Shown in pieces: positions 9,238 through 18,797 of a stretch of 64,000 nt of DNA (the stretch's first letter is position 1; every line of letters starts with the position of its first letter). The translations under genes were made by a program, and so were the position numbers. The DNA is taken from contig JAJCZM010000016.1 in NCBI GenBank assembly GCA_029262375.1, positions 62,001 through 126,000 of the forward strand, in the 5' to 3' direction. The stretch is from Deltaproteobacteria bacterium. Its GTDB lineage: Bacteria; Desulfobacterota; Binatia; UBA1149; SPBQ01. Under the pieces are notes generated by a model. The model saw only the letters and a program-made list of their open reading frames with translations. It was not told where the DNA came from and made no database searches.

Positions 9238-10934
9238 CAGTGTGCGCTCCCTTCATGTGCATGGCCCGCATGTGGATCTTCCGAATGTAGATGGCCCACG
9301 CCTGCCTTGCCTTCGTGCGCATTGGCTCCGTGCCCATTGCCGTCGTGCGCAGGAAGTTGAGGCTCGGCAGTTATGGTGCAGCCTGCAACCTTCGATCCCG
9401 CCGCTTCGAGACAGTCGCCGTCGGTGCTCGTGACCGCCCTGGCGCGCGACGTTGCGGGCACTTGTCCGCTCGCGTAGGTCAGCGTGGTAGCCACAGAAGC
9501 CTCCATCGTGTCGAGGAACGGCTTCGGGTAAACGCCCATCACGAAGATCAGTGCGATCAGCGGCGCGAGCACGATGATCTCTCGCGGTGTCAGATCTTCG
9601 AGCACCCGGTTCTCCATCTTATCGAGCGGTCCGAACATCACGCGCTGGAACATCCAAAGCATGTAGACGGCCCCGAGAATTACGCCGCTCGTGGCGATCG
9701 CGGCCGTCACCGGATCAGCCCGGAATCCTCCGAGCAAAATCATGAACTCACCGACGAATCCGTTGAGACCGGGCAAACCGATCGACGACAACGTCACGAT
9801 GAGGAACGCGGAGGCGTACAACGGAAGCTTCTTCCACAGGCCGCCGAAAGCCGCGATTTCGCGGGTATGGCGACGCTCATAAATCATCCCGACCAACAGG
9901 AACAACGCACCGGTCGATATCCCGTGGTTGAGCATCTGATAGACCGAACCGCTCACACCGACAGCGGTGAGACTCGCGAGACCGAGCATCACGAAACCCA
10001 GGTGACTGACCGACGAGTACGCCACCAGCTTCTTCAGATCTTCTTGAACCATCGCCACGAGAGCCCCGTAGACGATTCCGACCACCGCGAGAATCGCCAC
10101 CCACGGCATGAACACGGGCAGTGCGTCGGGAAACAGCGGTATCACGAAGCGTACGACGCCGTACGTGCCCATCTTGAGCAAGACGCCCGCCAGGATGACC
10201 GAGCCGCCCGTCGGCGCCTCGACGTGCGCGTCCGGAAGCCAGGTATGCAGTGGCCACATCGGCACTTTGATCGCGAACGCGAGTAGCATCGCAAAGCAGC
10301 ACCACAGGCCGGCGGTCTGCGTGAGTTGGATTCCGTAGAGATCGGTAAGCGCGAAGCTCGGGCCGTCGAGGTGGTGAAAGCCGAGATAGATCAGCGCGAC
10401 CAGCATCGGCAAGCTGCCGACCATCGTGAACAGTACGAACTTGATGGCAGCGTAGATGCGACGCTGGCCTCCCCAGATACCGATGATGAGGAACATCGGC
10501 ACGAGCATCAGCTCCCAGAACGCGTAGAACAGAATGGCGTCGAGCGAAACGAGCGTACCGAGCATCGCCGTCTCTAGAAGTAGGACCGACACGAGGTAGC
10601 CTTTCAATCGCTGATGTATCGAGTCTTCGGAAGAGTACAGGACGAGCGGCGTGAGAAAGACCGTCAGCAGCACGAGCAGCAACGAGATCCCGTCAACGCC
10701 GACGAAGTAGGATATTCCGAACTGCGGAATCCACTCCGAGCGCTCGACGAACTGGAATCCACCGTTGGACGTATCGAACGCGTTCCACACCCGCAGTGCC
10801 AGGAAGAAGGGAATTGCAGCAACCGCGACGGCGATCGATCTCAAGATCGTGCGCGCTTGTTCGGGAATGACCGACAGCAACAACGCTCCTAGAGCAGGTA
10901 TCGCAACGATCCATGTCAGCACGGCGGAGTCCAC
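9237..10934 (-). CDS. nuoM: NADH-quinone oxidoreductase subunit M with a His-rich C-terminal tail
   Basis: I place the start at the GTG at 10934 (VDSAVLTWIV), preceded by a GAGGT ribosome-binding site and 4 bases after the nuoL stop. The product is 565 residues. The open frame extends upstream to 11090 inside nuoL but that part is non-coding. Family segments are FWELMLVPMFLIIGIWG, FALTDLYG, HTWLPDAHVEAPTGGS and KKLVAYSSVSHLG. After the last helix comes an unusual soluble tail of about 75 residues that is rich in His, Gly and Ala, with repeated HxH and HAG units ending HAGHAHEGSAH. Such tails are not part of ordinary NuoM and look metal-binding. Confidence 0.93.
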   Translation of the reverse strand: MDSAVLTWIVAIPALGALLLSVIPEQARTILRSIAVAVAAIPFFLALRVWNAFDTSNGGFQFVERSEWIPQFGISYFVGVDGISLLLVLLTVFLTPLVLYSSEDSIHQRLKGYLVSVLLLETAMLGTLVSLDAILFYAFWELMLVPMFLIIGIWGGQRRIYAAIKFVLFTMVGSLPMLVALIYLGFHHLDGPSFALTDLYGIQLTQTAGLWCCFAMLLAFAIKVPMWPLHTWLPDAHVEAPTGGSVILAGVLLKMGTYGVVRFVIPLFPDALPVFMPWVAILAVVGIVYGALVAMVQEDLKKLVAYSSVSHLGFVMLGLASLTAVGVSGSVYQMLNHGISTGALFLLVGMIYERRHTREIAAFGGLWKKLPLYASAFLIVTLSSIGLPGLNGFVGEFMILLGGFRADPVTAAIATSGVILGAVYMLWMFQRVMFGPLDKMENRVLEDLTPREIIVLAPLIALIFVMGVYPKPFLDTMEASVATTLTYASGQVPATSRARAVTSTDGDCLEAAGSKVAGCTITAEPQLPAHDGNGHGANAHEGKAGVGHLHSEDPHAGHAHEGSAH

Positions 10935-10938
10935 GTCG

Positions 10939-12891
10939 TTACCTCGCCACTCCGAGTGCCACGGCAAGCATGAGCACGGCCACTCCAACGAGAATGCTGA
11001 ACGCGTAGTGCTGGACGTTGCCCGTAGACCAATGCCGCCAAGATCCGCCCAACGCTGCCGTGGCGCGCCCGATGCCGTTTGCGATCCCATCGATCACGAC
11101 AACGTCTACGAAGCGCCAAAGCACCTGCGCGAGCGCGCCGATACCACCGACCACGAATCGATCGTATGCGGTGTCGAGGTAGTAGGCATTCCCGAGCGTG
11201 CCGTGTAGCCCACGCCCGCTGACAGCGAACGTCGCGTCCGGTCCCGGTCCGTTGGCATAGAGTCGATAGGCGATGACGATCCCGCCCAAGCCGACGACCA
11301 CCGAAATCAACATGACGGCGATCTCGTCAGCGTGCCCCATGTGCAAGGCGTGATGTCCGATCACCGGCTCGAGATAGTGGGCGAAGAAGTTCGATCCGCC
11401 GAGTACTTCGGGCACACCGAGATAGCCGCCCGCAGCAGCGAGTACCGCGAGTACGATCAACGCCGACGTCATCGTCAGCGGACTCTCTTCAGCCGCCTCG
11501 TACTTCTCACGTTTGCCGCGATACTCGCCCTGGAACGTGAGCACGAACAGACGCGTCATATAGAACGCAGTCATCCCGGCGGTAAGCACCCCCAGTGCCC
11601 AGAGTTTCCAGTGGCCGGAATCGAAGGTGGACGCGAGAATTTCATCCTTCGAGAAGAAGCCGCTCAGTCCAGGCACTCCGGCGATGGCGGCCGTCCCAAC
11701 GGCAAATGTGATCCAGGTGATGGGCATCTTCGCGCGCAACCCGCCCATGTTGCGGATGTCCTGCTCTTCGTGGAGCGCATGAATGACGCTGCCGGCACCG
11801 AGGAACAACAGTGCTTTGAAGAACGCGTGCGTCATCACGTGGAAGAGCGCTGCGCCGAACGCGCCTACGCCGAGTGCGAGAAACATGTAACCGAGCTGCG
11901 AGACCGTCGAGTACGCGAGTACCTTCTTGATGTCGTTCTGCACGATGGCGACGGTCGCGGCGCCGAAAGCCGTCAGTCCGCCGATCGTTGCAACAACTTC
12001 CATCACCCCCGGTGCAGCCAGGTACAAGACGTTGAGTCGCGCCACCATATAGATGCCGGCGGTGACCATCGTAGCCGCGTGTATCAACGCCGACACCGGA
12101 GTCGGGCCGGCCATGGCGTCGGGCAACCAGACAAACAATGGAATCTGCGCGGACTTACCGGTCGCCCCGACGAATAAGAGCGCGGCGGCCAACGCGGCGA
12201 CACCTGCCGAAAGCCCGGGAGCGAGTGCATTCACATCCGCGAAGCGCAGGCTTGCGTGTCCCGACTCGGCGCCAGCCCAGAAGAGCACGAACATGCCCAG
12301 TAGGAAGCCGGCATCTCCGACTCTGTTGACGACGAACGCTTTCTTACCCGCCGATGCCTTCGCGGGATCCTCATACCAGAATCCGATCAGCAGGTAGCTG
12401 CACAGCCCGACGCCTTCCCAGCCGACGAACATCACGGGCAGGCTGTCACCGAGCACGAGGACGAGCATCGAGGCAGTGAAGAGGTTGAGGTAACCGAAGA
12501 AGCGCGCGAAGTCGGCGTCGTGCGACATGTAGCCGGTCGAGTAGACGTGAATCAGAAAACCGACGCCTGTCACGATCATGCACATGACGGCCGAGAGCTG
12601 GTCGATTCGAAACGCGAGATCGACGGTCAGGCCGCCGGCGTCGATCCACGTGTAAACCGGATCGAGAAGAAACGTACCGCCGCCGGCCTGAGCGAGTTCG
12701 AGGACCGCACGGCATGAGAAGATGAAGCTGAGCGCGACGGCCGCGCAAGCGATGACGTTGACGAAAGGCCGACCGGCGCGCGCGCCGAACGTCATGTGAA
12801 TAGCGGCTGCGAGCAACGGAGCGAGCGGGATGTAGCGCAAGAAACTCGCTGCGACCGCCGTTTGCTCGGCAATGTGCTGGGTTTCTACCAT
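10939..12891 (-). CDS. nuoL: NADH-quinone oxidoreductase subunit L
   Basis: A 650-residue distal proton-pumping subunit of complex I, including the long lateral helix region at the C-terminus. Seen in the sequence: [21 protein letters not shown] with the catalytic Glu, [14 protein letters not shown] with the conserved Lys, [22 protein letters not shown] and [15 protein letters not shown]. It overlaps the end of nuoK by 7 bases and is followed by nuoM after 4 bases. Confidence 0.95.
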   Translation of the reverse strand: MVETQHIAEQTAVAASFLRYIPLAPLLAAAIHMTFGARAGRPFVNVIACAAVALSFIFSCRAVLELAQAGGGTFLLDPVYTWIDAGGLTVDLAFRIDQLSAVMCMIVTGVGFLIHVYSTGYMSHDADFARFFGYLNLFTASMLVLVLGDSLPVMFVGWEGVGLCSYLLIGFWYEDPAKASAGKKAFVVNRVGDAGFLLGMFVLFWAGAESGHASLRFADVNALAPGLSAGVAALAAALLFVGATGKSAQIPLFVWLPDAMAGPTPVSALIHAATMVTAGIYMVARLNVLYLAAPGVMEVVATIGGLTAFGAATVAIVQNDIKKVLAYSTVSQLGYMFLALGVGAFGAALFHVMTHAFFKALLFLGAGSVIHALHEEQDIRNMGGLRAKMPITWITFAVGTAAIAGVPGLSGFFSKDEILASTFDSGHWKLWALGVLTAGMTAFYMTRLFVLTFQGEYRGKREKYEAAEESPLTMTSALIVLAVLAAAGGYLGVPEVLGGSNFFAHYLEPVIGHHALHMGHADEIAVMLISVVVGLGGIVIAYRLYANGPGPDATFAVSGRGLHGTLGNAYYLDTAYDRFVVGGIGALAQVLWRFVDVVVIDGIANGIGRATAALGGSWRHWSTGNVQHYAFSILVGVAVLMLAVALGVAR

Positions 12892-13199
12892 TTGAGCAGT
12901 CCGATCTCGTCGGCCTGAACCGTCGGCTTGTTACGAAAGAGCGCAAGGATCACGGCCAAGCCGATCGCAGCTTCGGCTGCGGCAACGGTCATGACGAAAA
13001 ACACTATCGTCTGGCCATCCATGTTCCCGAGCCGATTCGCGAGTGCGATGAACGCAAGATTCGCGGCGTTGAGCATGAGCTCGACCGACATGAACATCAC
13101 AATGAGGTTGCGGCGCACGACCATTCCCAGGGCACCGATGCAGAAGATAATCGCGCTCAAAACCAAGTAGTGCGCGGGAGTGGCCAACGGCTCCATCAT
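12885..13199 (-). CDS. nuoK: NADH-quinone oxidoreductase subunit K
   Basis: 104 residues with three hydrophobic helices. The conserved Glu-bearing segments [17 protein letters not shown] and [17 protein letters not shown] identify NuoK, which forms part of the membrane proton path. The start (Met-Met, ATGATG) overlaps the nuoJ stop by 4 bases and the stop overlaps nuoL. Confidence 0.95.
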   Translation of the reverse strand: MMEPLATPAHYLVLSAIIFCIGALGMVVRRNLIVMFMSVELMLNAANLAFIALANRLGNMDGQTIVFFVMTVAAAEAAIGLAVILALFRNKPTVQADEIGLLKW

Positions 13200-13750
13200 C
13201 CCTGCCCCTCCGTCTCAACGGGCTCAACGGGCTCAACGGGCTCAACACGCGCATCGTGCTTGTCGCGTTGCGCGAGCACGACGGCTCCTACTACCGCGAC
13301 CAATAGAAGTAGCGAGGTCAGCTCGAACGCCACCGTGTGCTCGCGGAACAACACCCTAGCCAGGGCCTTGGTCGTGCCGAATCCTTCGGGTAGTTCGGCC
13401 CCGGCGCCGCTTGTGCCGAAGGCATAGAAAACCCGTCCCAACACCGCCGCGATCGCAAGCGCGGCGCCGGCGGCAATCGCCGCCGTGGCGTTCATCGGCG
13501 ATTCATCGGGATCGGTCTGCAGATTGAGCAACATGATCACGAAGAGAAAAAGAACCATGATCGCGCCCGCGTACACGATGATCTGTAGCGCGGCCACCAG
13601 GTGAGCGTCGAGCGAGGCGTAGTGAATCGCGACGAGGAACAACGTTGCGACCAGCGAAAGTGCGCTGTGTACCGGGTTGGGCAGCATCACCACACCGGTC
13701 GCCGCTGCAACCGTCATTCCGGCCAATATATAAAACCAGAGTTCGCTCAT
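13196..13750 (-). CDS. nuoJ: NADH-quinone oxidoreductase subunit J, second cluster
   Basis: A 184-residue membrane subunit. Family features are [41 protein letters not shown] and four to five helices. The start ATG overlaps the nuoH stop (ATGA at 13747-13750), so no nuoI gene can sit at its usual place between H and J. The C-terminus is an unusual tail with repeated Val-Glu-Pro units, caused by a 9-bp tandem repeat just before the stop codon. Confidence 0.93.
   Translation of the reverse strand: MSELWFYILAGMTVAAATGVVMLPNPVHSALSLVATLFLVAIHYASLDAHLVAALQIIVYAGAIMVLFLFVIMLLNLQTDPDESPMNATAAIAAGAALAIAAVLGRVFYAFGTSGAGAELPEGFGTTKALARVLFREHTVAFELTSLLLLVAVVGAVVLAQRDKHDARVEPVEPVEPVETEGQG
13214..13246. 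repeat. 9-bp tandem repeat at the nuoJ 3' end
   Basis: CTCAACGGG occurs three times in direct succession, followed by a partial fourth copy. On the minus strand it encodes Val-Glu-Pro repeats at the C-terminus of NuoJ. Because the unit is a multiple of three, copy-number change would not shift the frame. Confidence 0.9.
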
Positions 13751-14847
13751 GCAGACTCTCCGACGAGAAGAATCATGAGTGCCGTGATGAACAGATTGAT
13801 CAGTGCGAGGGGAATCATCCCCTTCCAACCGAGATTCATTAGCTGGTCGTAGCGAAAACGCGGCAGCGTCCAGCGAACGAGAATCTGCAACCAGCAGAAG
13901 AACAGTACCTTGATCGTAAATGACGCGAGTTGCAGCACCGTTACGATCCATCCCGTGACCGGAATCAGGTCCATGAACGGTAGCGTCCAGCCTTCCGCCG
14001 TGAGGTACGGCACCTGCCAGCCTCCGAAGAACAGCGTCACGACGAGACCCGCCGTCATCACGACTTCTGCGAAGTCGGCCAGCATGAATGCGGCCTGCTT
14101 TCCGCCCGAGTACTCGGTGAAGTATCCGGCGACCAATTCGGATTCGGCCTCGGGGAGATCGAACGGCACACGTTTCGATTCGGCCATACCGGCAGTGAAC
14201 ACGATCAACAATGCGGCCGGCTGATAGAGGAATCCCCAGGCCGGCAGCACGCCGAAGATCAACTCGCCCTGAGCATAGACCATGGCCTGCATATCCAACG
14301 TGTTGTAGGTGAGGACCATCGACACCAACGCGAGTCCGAGCGCGACCTCGTACGAGATCATCTGCGCCGCTCCGCGAATGCTGCCAAGCAATGCCCACCT
14401 GTTGTTGGATGCCCAACCGGCCAGAACGACGCCGTAAACGCTCATCGCCACCATCGCGACGACGTAGAGAATGCCGACGTCGAGATCGACTGCGCGAAGC
14501 TCGATCGTCGTTCCACCGATCACGACATAATCGCCGAACGGTATGGCAGCGAACGTGATCAGCGCGGGAAACAATGCAAGAAAAGGCGCCAACGAATGAA
14601 TGAAGCGGTCGGCGCCGGCCGGCACGAAATCCTCTTTGGTAAAGAGCTTGATCGGGTCGGCGATCAACGTGTTGAGGAAACCCAGGTTGAACGGCACAAC
14701 GCCGAAGAAGTTCGCTCGATTCGCACCGTAGCGATTTTGAATCAACGCACTGCCCTTTCGCTCGACCCACAGCAACAACGCCGACAGCTGCAAAACCATG
14801 GCGATGACGATCAGGCTTTTGACGCCGCCTATGAGCCAAGCATCCAT
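13747..14847 (-). CDS. nuoH: NADH-quinone oxidoreductase subunit H, second cluster
   Basis: 366 residues of the quinone-chamber membrane subunit. Recognisable segments are WVERKGSALIQNRYGANRA, the position of IADPIKLFTKEDFVP, SNNRWALLGSIRGAAQMISYE and FDLPEAESELVAGYFTEYSG. It starts 7 bases after the nuoE stop, where nuoF and nuoG would normally be. The long reading frame that appears to join it to nuoJ is an overlapping non-coding frame; the two genes meet at an ATGA. Confidence 0.95.
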   Translation of the reverse strand: MDAWLIGGVKSLIVIAMVLQLSALLLWVERKGSALIQNRYGANRANFFGVVPFNLGFLNTLIADPIKLFTKEDFVPAGADRFIHSLAPFLALFPALITFAAIPFGDYVVIGGTTIELRAVDLDVGILYVVAMVAMSVYGVVLAGWASNNRWALLGSIRGAAQMISYEVALGLALVSMVLTYNTLDMQAMVYAQGELIFGVLPAWGFLYQPAALLIVFTAGMAESKRVPFDLPEAESELVAGYFTEYSGGKQAAFMLADFAEVVMTAGLVVTLFFGGWQVPYLTAEGWTLPFMDLIPVTGWIVTVLQLASFTIKVLFFCWLQILVRWTLPRFRYDQLMNLGWKGMIPLALINLFITALMILLVGESA

Positions 14848-14854
14848 GTCGCGC

Positions 14855-15382
14855 TCACCCCTCCTTCGCCGTGCTCAAGCGCTCGATGAGCGCGAGTGTC
14901 GCCTCGACGTCGAGGTTTTCGTAGTAGGGGCCGGAACCGAGTTGTATGACCGGCGCGGTTCCACACGACCCCAGGCATTCCGCTCGATCGAGCGAGAACT
15001 TTCCGTCGGGCGTCGTTTCGCCGGGCTCGATCTCCAGATGCCGACGCACAGCAGACAAGACTTCTTCTGCACCGCGCAGCATGCAGGAAATGTTCGTACA
15101 GACTTGCAGGTGGCAACGACCCATCGGTCGCTTGTAGTACATGGTGTAAAAGGTCGCGGCGCCCTCCACCCAACCCATGGGCAGTTCCATGAGGCGAGCA
15201 ACGTAGGCCATAACGTCCGCGCTGAGCCAGCCGAATTCGCGTTGCGCGAGCCACAACACCGGCATTAGCGCGGCGCGGCGCTGCGGGTAATGGGTGAGAA
15301 TCTCCTCATACTCCGCGAGTACTTCATCGGAGAAGGCGACGTCGGCGCCGTGGCCGCTTGCTGTCGTTGCTTTGCTCGACAC
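14855..15382 (-). CDS. nuoE: NADH-quinone oxidoreductase subunit E ([2Fe-2S] protein)
   Basis: A 175-residue thioredoxin-like [2Fe-2S] protein that normally pairs with NuoF in the NADH-dehydrogenase module of complex I. The cluster ligands appear as VCTNISCML and AECLGSCGTAPV. HYPQRRAALMPVLWLAQREFGWLS is the typical N-terminal helical region. It is the only member of the E-F-G module in the window. nuoF is not adjacent, which is unusual because NuoE has no known role in complex I without NuoF. Confidence 0.93.
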   Translation of the reverse strand: MSSKATTASGHGADVAFSDEVLAEYEEILTHYPQRRAALMPVLWLAQREFGWLSADVMAYVARLMELPMGWVEGAATFYTMYYKRPMGRCHLQVCTNISCMLRGAEEVLSAVRRHLEIEPGETTPDGKFSLDRAECLGSCGTAPVIQLGSGPYYENLDVEATLALIERLSTAKEG

Positions 15383-15401
15383 CTACAAATCCGAAGACCG
15401 C

Positions 15402-16628
15402 CTAGCGGTCGCACTCTCCGCCAATCATGTTGACCATGCCGAACGTAGCAACGAGATCCGCGATCGCATGGCCCGTCACCATCTCACTGACCGCGCTCAT
15501 CCCGTAGAAGCAAGGAGGTCGCACACGGACACGGAACGGTCGCCCGCTCCCATCACTGACGAGATAGAAACCAACTTCGCCGTTACCGCCCTCGCCTGCG
15601 AAGTACACTTCGCCTACGGGTACACGAATCCCCTCGATCACAAGTTTGAAGTGCGCCATCAACCCTTCGATGTTCTCGTACACGTCCTTCTTCTGCGGCA
15701 GTACGATCGTCGGGTCGTCTATCGATACAGGCCCCTCGGGCATCGACTTGAACGCCTGGTCTACGATTCGCATCGACTGGCGCATCTCCTCGAAGCGAAC
15801 CGAGAAGCGGTCGAAGTTGTCGCCCTTGGTTCCTACCGGGACTTCGAAGTCGAAGCGGTCGTAGACCATGTAAGGCTCGTCTTTTCTTAGATCGCGTTTG
15901 ACGCCGGTAGAACGAAGCATGGGGCCGGTGAGCCCGAGGCTGATCGCCCGCTCGGGCGTGAGTACTGCAATGCCGGCCATACGATCGATGAAGATTCGAT
16001 TGCGTTCCAACAAGCGCTCGCAGTCGTCGAGCGTTTCCTGCGTCTTCGCCATCGCGGCGCGCGCTTGCTGCTCGAAATCTTCAGGCAGGTCGCGCGCCAG
16101 CCCACCAATACGGCCGTGGCTGACGGTCAATCGAGCGCCGGTGGCGGCTTGCATCAGGTTGTAGATAAGCTCGCGCGCTTCGTTCATGAAGAAGCCCACG
16201 GTCACGGCGCCCATCTCGGCGGCGCCCATCCCGAGGCAGGTCAGGTGATCGCCGATGCGTGAGAGTTCCGACAGCAAGACACGGATGTAGGAGCAGCGCT
16301 CCGGGGGCGTAATCGCGAGCAGCCGTTCAGCGGCTTCTACGAAAATGAAATTGTTGATGATCGGTGACGCGTAGTTCAGCCGATCCGTGTACGGGATGCA
16401 CTGAGTCCACGTGCCCTGCTCGCACATCTTCTCAAATCCGCGATGCAAATAGCCTATCTCGGTCTCACAACCGACAATGGTTTCACCGTCCAAACGTAGG
16501 TTGAACTTGATGGTTCCGTGCGTCGCGGGGTGCGACGGGCCCATCTGCAATTCCATGATCTCGCTGAAGCCGTCGGATGCGATCTCCGGCGAGCTTTTCG
16601 GATCTACGGTGTGCGGCGCGTCGGCCAT
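15402..16628 (-). CDS. nuoD: NADH-quinone oxidoreductase subunit D, second cluster
   Basis: A 408-residue 49 kDa-type subunit with an N-terminal extension of about 25 residues before the ELQMGPSHPATHG motif. GYLHRGFEKMCE and PYTDRLNYAS mark the quinone pocket, and the C-terminus ends MIGGECDR. It differs markedly from the first NuoD (GPSHPATHGT versus [10 protein letters not shown]). Its start shares a base with the nuoC stop (TAATG). Without a cognate nuoB beside it, its partner must come from elsewhere, for example the first cluster. Confidence 0.94.
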   Translation of the reverse strand: MADAPHTVDPKSSPEIASDGFSEIMELQMGPSHPATHGTIKFNLRLDGETIVGCETEIGYLHRGFEKMCEQGTWTQCIPYTDRLNYASPIINNFIFVEAAERLLAITPPERCSYIRVLLSELSRIGDHLTCLGMGAAEMGAVTVGFFMNEARELIYNLMQAATGARLTVSHGRIGGLARDLPEDFEQQARAAMAKTQETLDDCERLLERNRIFIDRMAGIAVLTPERAISLGLTGPMLRSTGVKRDLRKDEPYMVYDRFDFEVPVGTKGDNFDRFSVRFEEMRQSMRIVDQAFKSMPEGPVSIDDPTIVLPQKKDVYENIEGLMAHFKLVIEGIRVPVGEVYFAGEGGNGEVGFYLVSDGSGRPFRVRVRPPCFYGMSAVSEMVTGHAIADLVATFGMVNMIGGECDR

Positions 16629-17152
16629 TAGCGCCCGTCCCTCGATGGCCAGGGGTCGGCGATCGGGTCACGCTCTTCGACGAGCGGCTGTCGTTTGCCG
16701 ACAGGATAGTCCTTGCGCAGCGGATGCCCGACGAACTCTTCGTACATCAGGATGCGGCTCAGCCCTGGGTGTCCGTCGAACTTGATGCCGAACATGTCCC
16801 ATACTTCGCGCTCCGCCCAGTTGGCCGCTTGCCACAGCCCTGTGGCCGTAGGCAGCGATGGTGTCGCGTCGTCGTTAGGCGCTTGAGCGATGCGCGCCTT
16901 CACGATGAGTCGCGCGTTCCGGCTATGAGACAACAGAATATAGACGACGTAGAAGCAGCCCTCTCGCTCTCGCTGATCGACTGCCGTGAGATCACTCAAC
17001 GCGTTGTAGCTGAGCTCGGGATCGTCACGCAGGAATCGCAAGACGTCGGCGATCGCGTCGGGCGCCACCACGACAACGGTGCCCGAGGGGCATTCGCTCT
17101 GTGTCGGCACCGCGGCAGGAACAGCCGCCGCAATCTGCTCGGCTATTTCCAT
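16628..17152 (-). CDS. nuoC: NADH-quinone oxidoreductase subunit C, second cluster
   Basis: The 30 kDa-type peripheral subunit. I choose the ATG at 17152 (MEIAEQIA, 174 residues) because AAAGGGAG lies about 8 bases upstream. The frame is open to 17173. Seen: WAEREVWDMFGIKFDGHPGLSRILM and GHPLRKDYPVG. It overlaps the nuoA stop by 10 bases, so nuoB, which normally lies between A and C, is truly absent at this position. Confidence 0.92.
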   Translation of the reverse strand: MEIAEQIAAAVPAAVPTQSECPSGTVVVVAPDAIADVLRFLRDDPELSYNALSDLTAVDQREREGCFYVVYILLSHSRNARLIVKARIAQAPNDDATPSLPTATGLWQAANWAEREVWDMFGIKFDGHPGLSRILMYEEFVGHPLRKDYPVGKRQPLVEERDPIADPWPSRDGR

Positions 17153-17499
17153 TCCAGCGCTCCCTTTCTCCACGCGAACAAGAGGCCGATGCCGAGAACC
17201 GCCATGAACATCGTCATCTCGACGAAGCCGAACCAGCCGAGTTCACGGAAGACTACGGCCCACGGGTACATGAACACGACCTCGACATCGAAGACGATGA
17301 AGAGGATCGCAACCATGTAGAACTTGATTGCGAAGCGCCGCCAGGCGCTTCCGGTATGTTCGTTACCGCATTCAAAGGTCTCGTCTTTGATTGCATTGCG
17401 GTCAGGGCGCGGCCCGAGCACACGGTTAAGCGAGACCATCACGGCGACGATGATGGCTGCAAAGAGGAATGTTAGGGCAACAGGGATGTAGTCCGACAT
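17143..17499 (-). CDS. nuoA: NADH-quinone oxidoreductase subunit A, second cluster
   Basis: First gene of the second nuo operon, 118 residues from the ATG at 17499 (MSDYIPVALT). The frame is open to 17535. Diagnostic segments are DETFECGNEHTGSAWRRFAIK and MVAILFIVFDVEVVFMYPWA. Three hydrophobic helices are present. A plausible promoter lies 75-103 bases upstream. Confidence 0.94.
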   Translation of the reverse strand: MSDYIPVALTFLFAAIIVAVMVSLNRVLGPRPDRNAIKDETFECGNEHTGSAWRRFAIKFYMVAILFIVFDVEVVFMYPWAVVFRELGWFGFVEMTMFMAVLGIGLLFAWRKGALEWK

Positions 17500-17573
17500 C
17501 GAGCAGACCGCAGGAGCACAGAGGGCTCCGATCACTCGTCAAGGGCCGCCAAATGCGACTCAGCGAGCGCAAA

Positions 17574-17602
17574 CTTATTTCCAGTACGAGAGTACAAGTC
17601 AA
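17574..17602 (-). promoter_or_regulatory. Probable sigma70-type promoter of the second nuo operon
   Basis: On the minus strand TTGACT (17597-17602) and AATAAG (17574-17579) are separated by exactly 17 bases. The -35 matches 5 of 6 consensus positions and the -10 matches 4 of 6. It lies in the 175-base divergent gap between nuoA and amgK and points to nuoA. Confidence 0.5.
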
Positions 17603-17674
17603 AGAAGTTACGGCGCAATTGACGAGCACAACCGCCTTGCCGCCCCACTCGGGCGCGGCTATGAACAGCCGAAG

Positions 17675-18796
17675 ATGGCCGCACTCGTCTCGCCCACCCC
17701 CGCCGACCGTTCGCGAGCAGCCGATGTACTGGAGATGGCGATCGCCGAGCACTGGCCGCAAGCCCGCATCGCCGAGATCGACGCAGTCCCGGGCGATGCT
17801 TCGTCGCGCAAGTATCTGCGCGCCACGCTGCAAGCGGATCAGCCTGACGACGACCTCAAGTTACCGGATTCATTGATAGTGATGCTCATGGAGGACGCCG
17901 CAATCGCGATGTCCTCGGAGGAACTCGGCGTCTTCGGCGACGGCGGTCCCGACGAACTCCCCTTCCTCAACGTCGCGCGCTACTTAGCAAAACACACCGA
18001 CGCGCTGCCCGCCGTGTACGCCTCAGCAACCGACTCCAGCGCATTGGTATTGGAAGACGTCGGCGATGTTCCCCTGTGGGATGCTGCGCGCGGTGCCGGC
18101 GGCGACCGTGTCGGCGAGAACCTCTTCGCCATGGCGCTCGATACCATCGCGGAGATCCAGGCCCGAGCCACGGACGACGCCAGCGGCTGCTACGCCTTCT
18201 CACAGGCCTTCGACGAGAGGCTATTCGGCTGGGAATTCGAGCACTTCCTCGAATATGGAGTGGCCGATGACACTGCGGCCGAGCTCACCGCCTGCCGCGC
18301 AGAGCTCAGCGCTGCCGCTGCCGCACTCGGAGCCCTTCCGCGCGTTTTCTGTCATCGCGACTACCACGCCTGGAATATCCACGTCGAAAACGGATCTCGG
18401 GTGCGTATCATCGACTTCCAGGATGCCCTGCTAGGGCCTCACGTCTACGACGTCGCATCGCTTCTAACCGATCGATCGACGCCCGAATTTGTGGATTCGC
18501 GCATGGAAGCGAGATTGCTGGCTGGCTATCGCGAAGCATTGGCAAAACACGCCGATAGCTCGCCTTACGACGGCAGCGACGGCGCCACCGACCTAGAACG
18601 CGACTATGCACTGTGTGCGCTCCAGCGAGCGCTCAAGGTCATCGGACGGTTCAACTACTTAGCCGACGTCAAAGGGAAAACCGGCTACACACGATTCCTC
18701 CCCAGCGAGATCGACACCGCCCGTCGAATGATCGCGCGACTGCCCAATATGCCCGCCACTGCGTCAACGCTGACGGACAATGTGAAGGGTGGCTGA
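17675..18796 (+). CDS. amgK: N-acetylmuramate/N-acetylglucosamine anomeric kinase (AmgK-like)
   Basis: A 373-residue aminoglycoside-phosphotransferase fold. The catalytic loop HRDYHAWN is at residues 227-234 and the metal-binding IIDFQDALLG follows about 15 residues later. The C-terminal ALQRALKVIGRFNYLADVKGK segment resembles AmgK. In the known pathway AmgK phosphorylates MurNAc/GlcNAc at C1 and MurU turns MurNAc-1-P into UDP-MurNAc, which bypasses de novo synthesis and MurA. The directly adjacent nucleotidyltransferase supports this over an antibiotic-resistance role. The N-terminal region is longer than in Pseudomonas AmgK. Confidence 0.82.
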   Translation: MAALVSPTPADRSRAADVLEMAIAEHWPQARIAEIDAVPGDASSRKYLRATLQADQPDDDLKLPDSLIVMLMEDAAIAMSSEELGVFGDGGPDELPFLNVARYLAKHTDALPAVYASATDSSALVLEDVGDVPLWDAARGAGGDRVGENLFAMALDTIAEIQARATDDASGCYAFSQAFDERLFGWEFEHFLEYGVADDTAAELTACRAELSAAAAALGALPRVFCHRDYHAWNIHVENGSRVRIIDFQDALLGPHVYDVASLLTDRSTPEFVDSRMEARLLAGYREALAKHADSSPYDGSDGATDLERDYALCALQRALKVIGRFNYLADVKGKTGYTRFLPSEIDTARRMIARLPNMPATASTLTDNVKGG

Positions 18797-18797
18797 C

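Noticed and set aside
9291..10286. 331-residue plus-strand frame opposite nuoM
   Set aside because: Antisense frame rich in Arg, His and Glu, with no domain; the high GC content creates many such frames.
13214..13246. Possible start of a repeat array or CRISPR
   Set aside because: The 9-bp units are direct repeats without spacers inside the nuoJ coding region.
13196..14839. 547-residue minus-strand frame that looks like a NuoH-NuoJ fusion
   Set aside because: Its first about 360 residues are out of frame with the real nuoH (13747-14847) and are Arg-rich nonsense. nuoJ starts at its own ATG at 13750.
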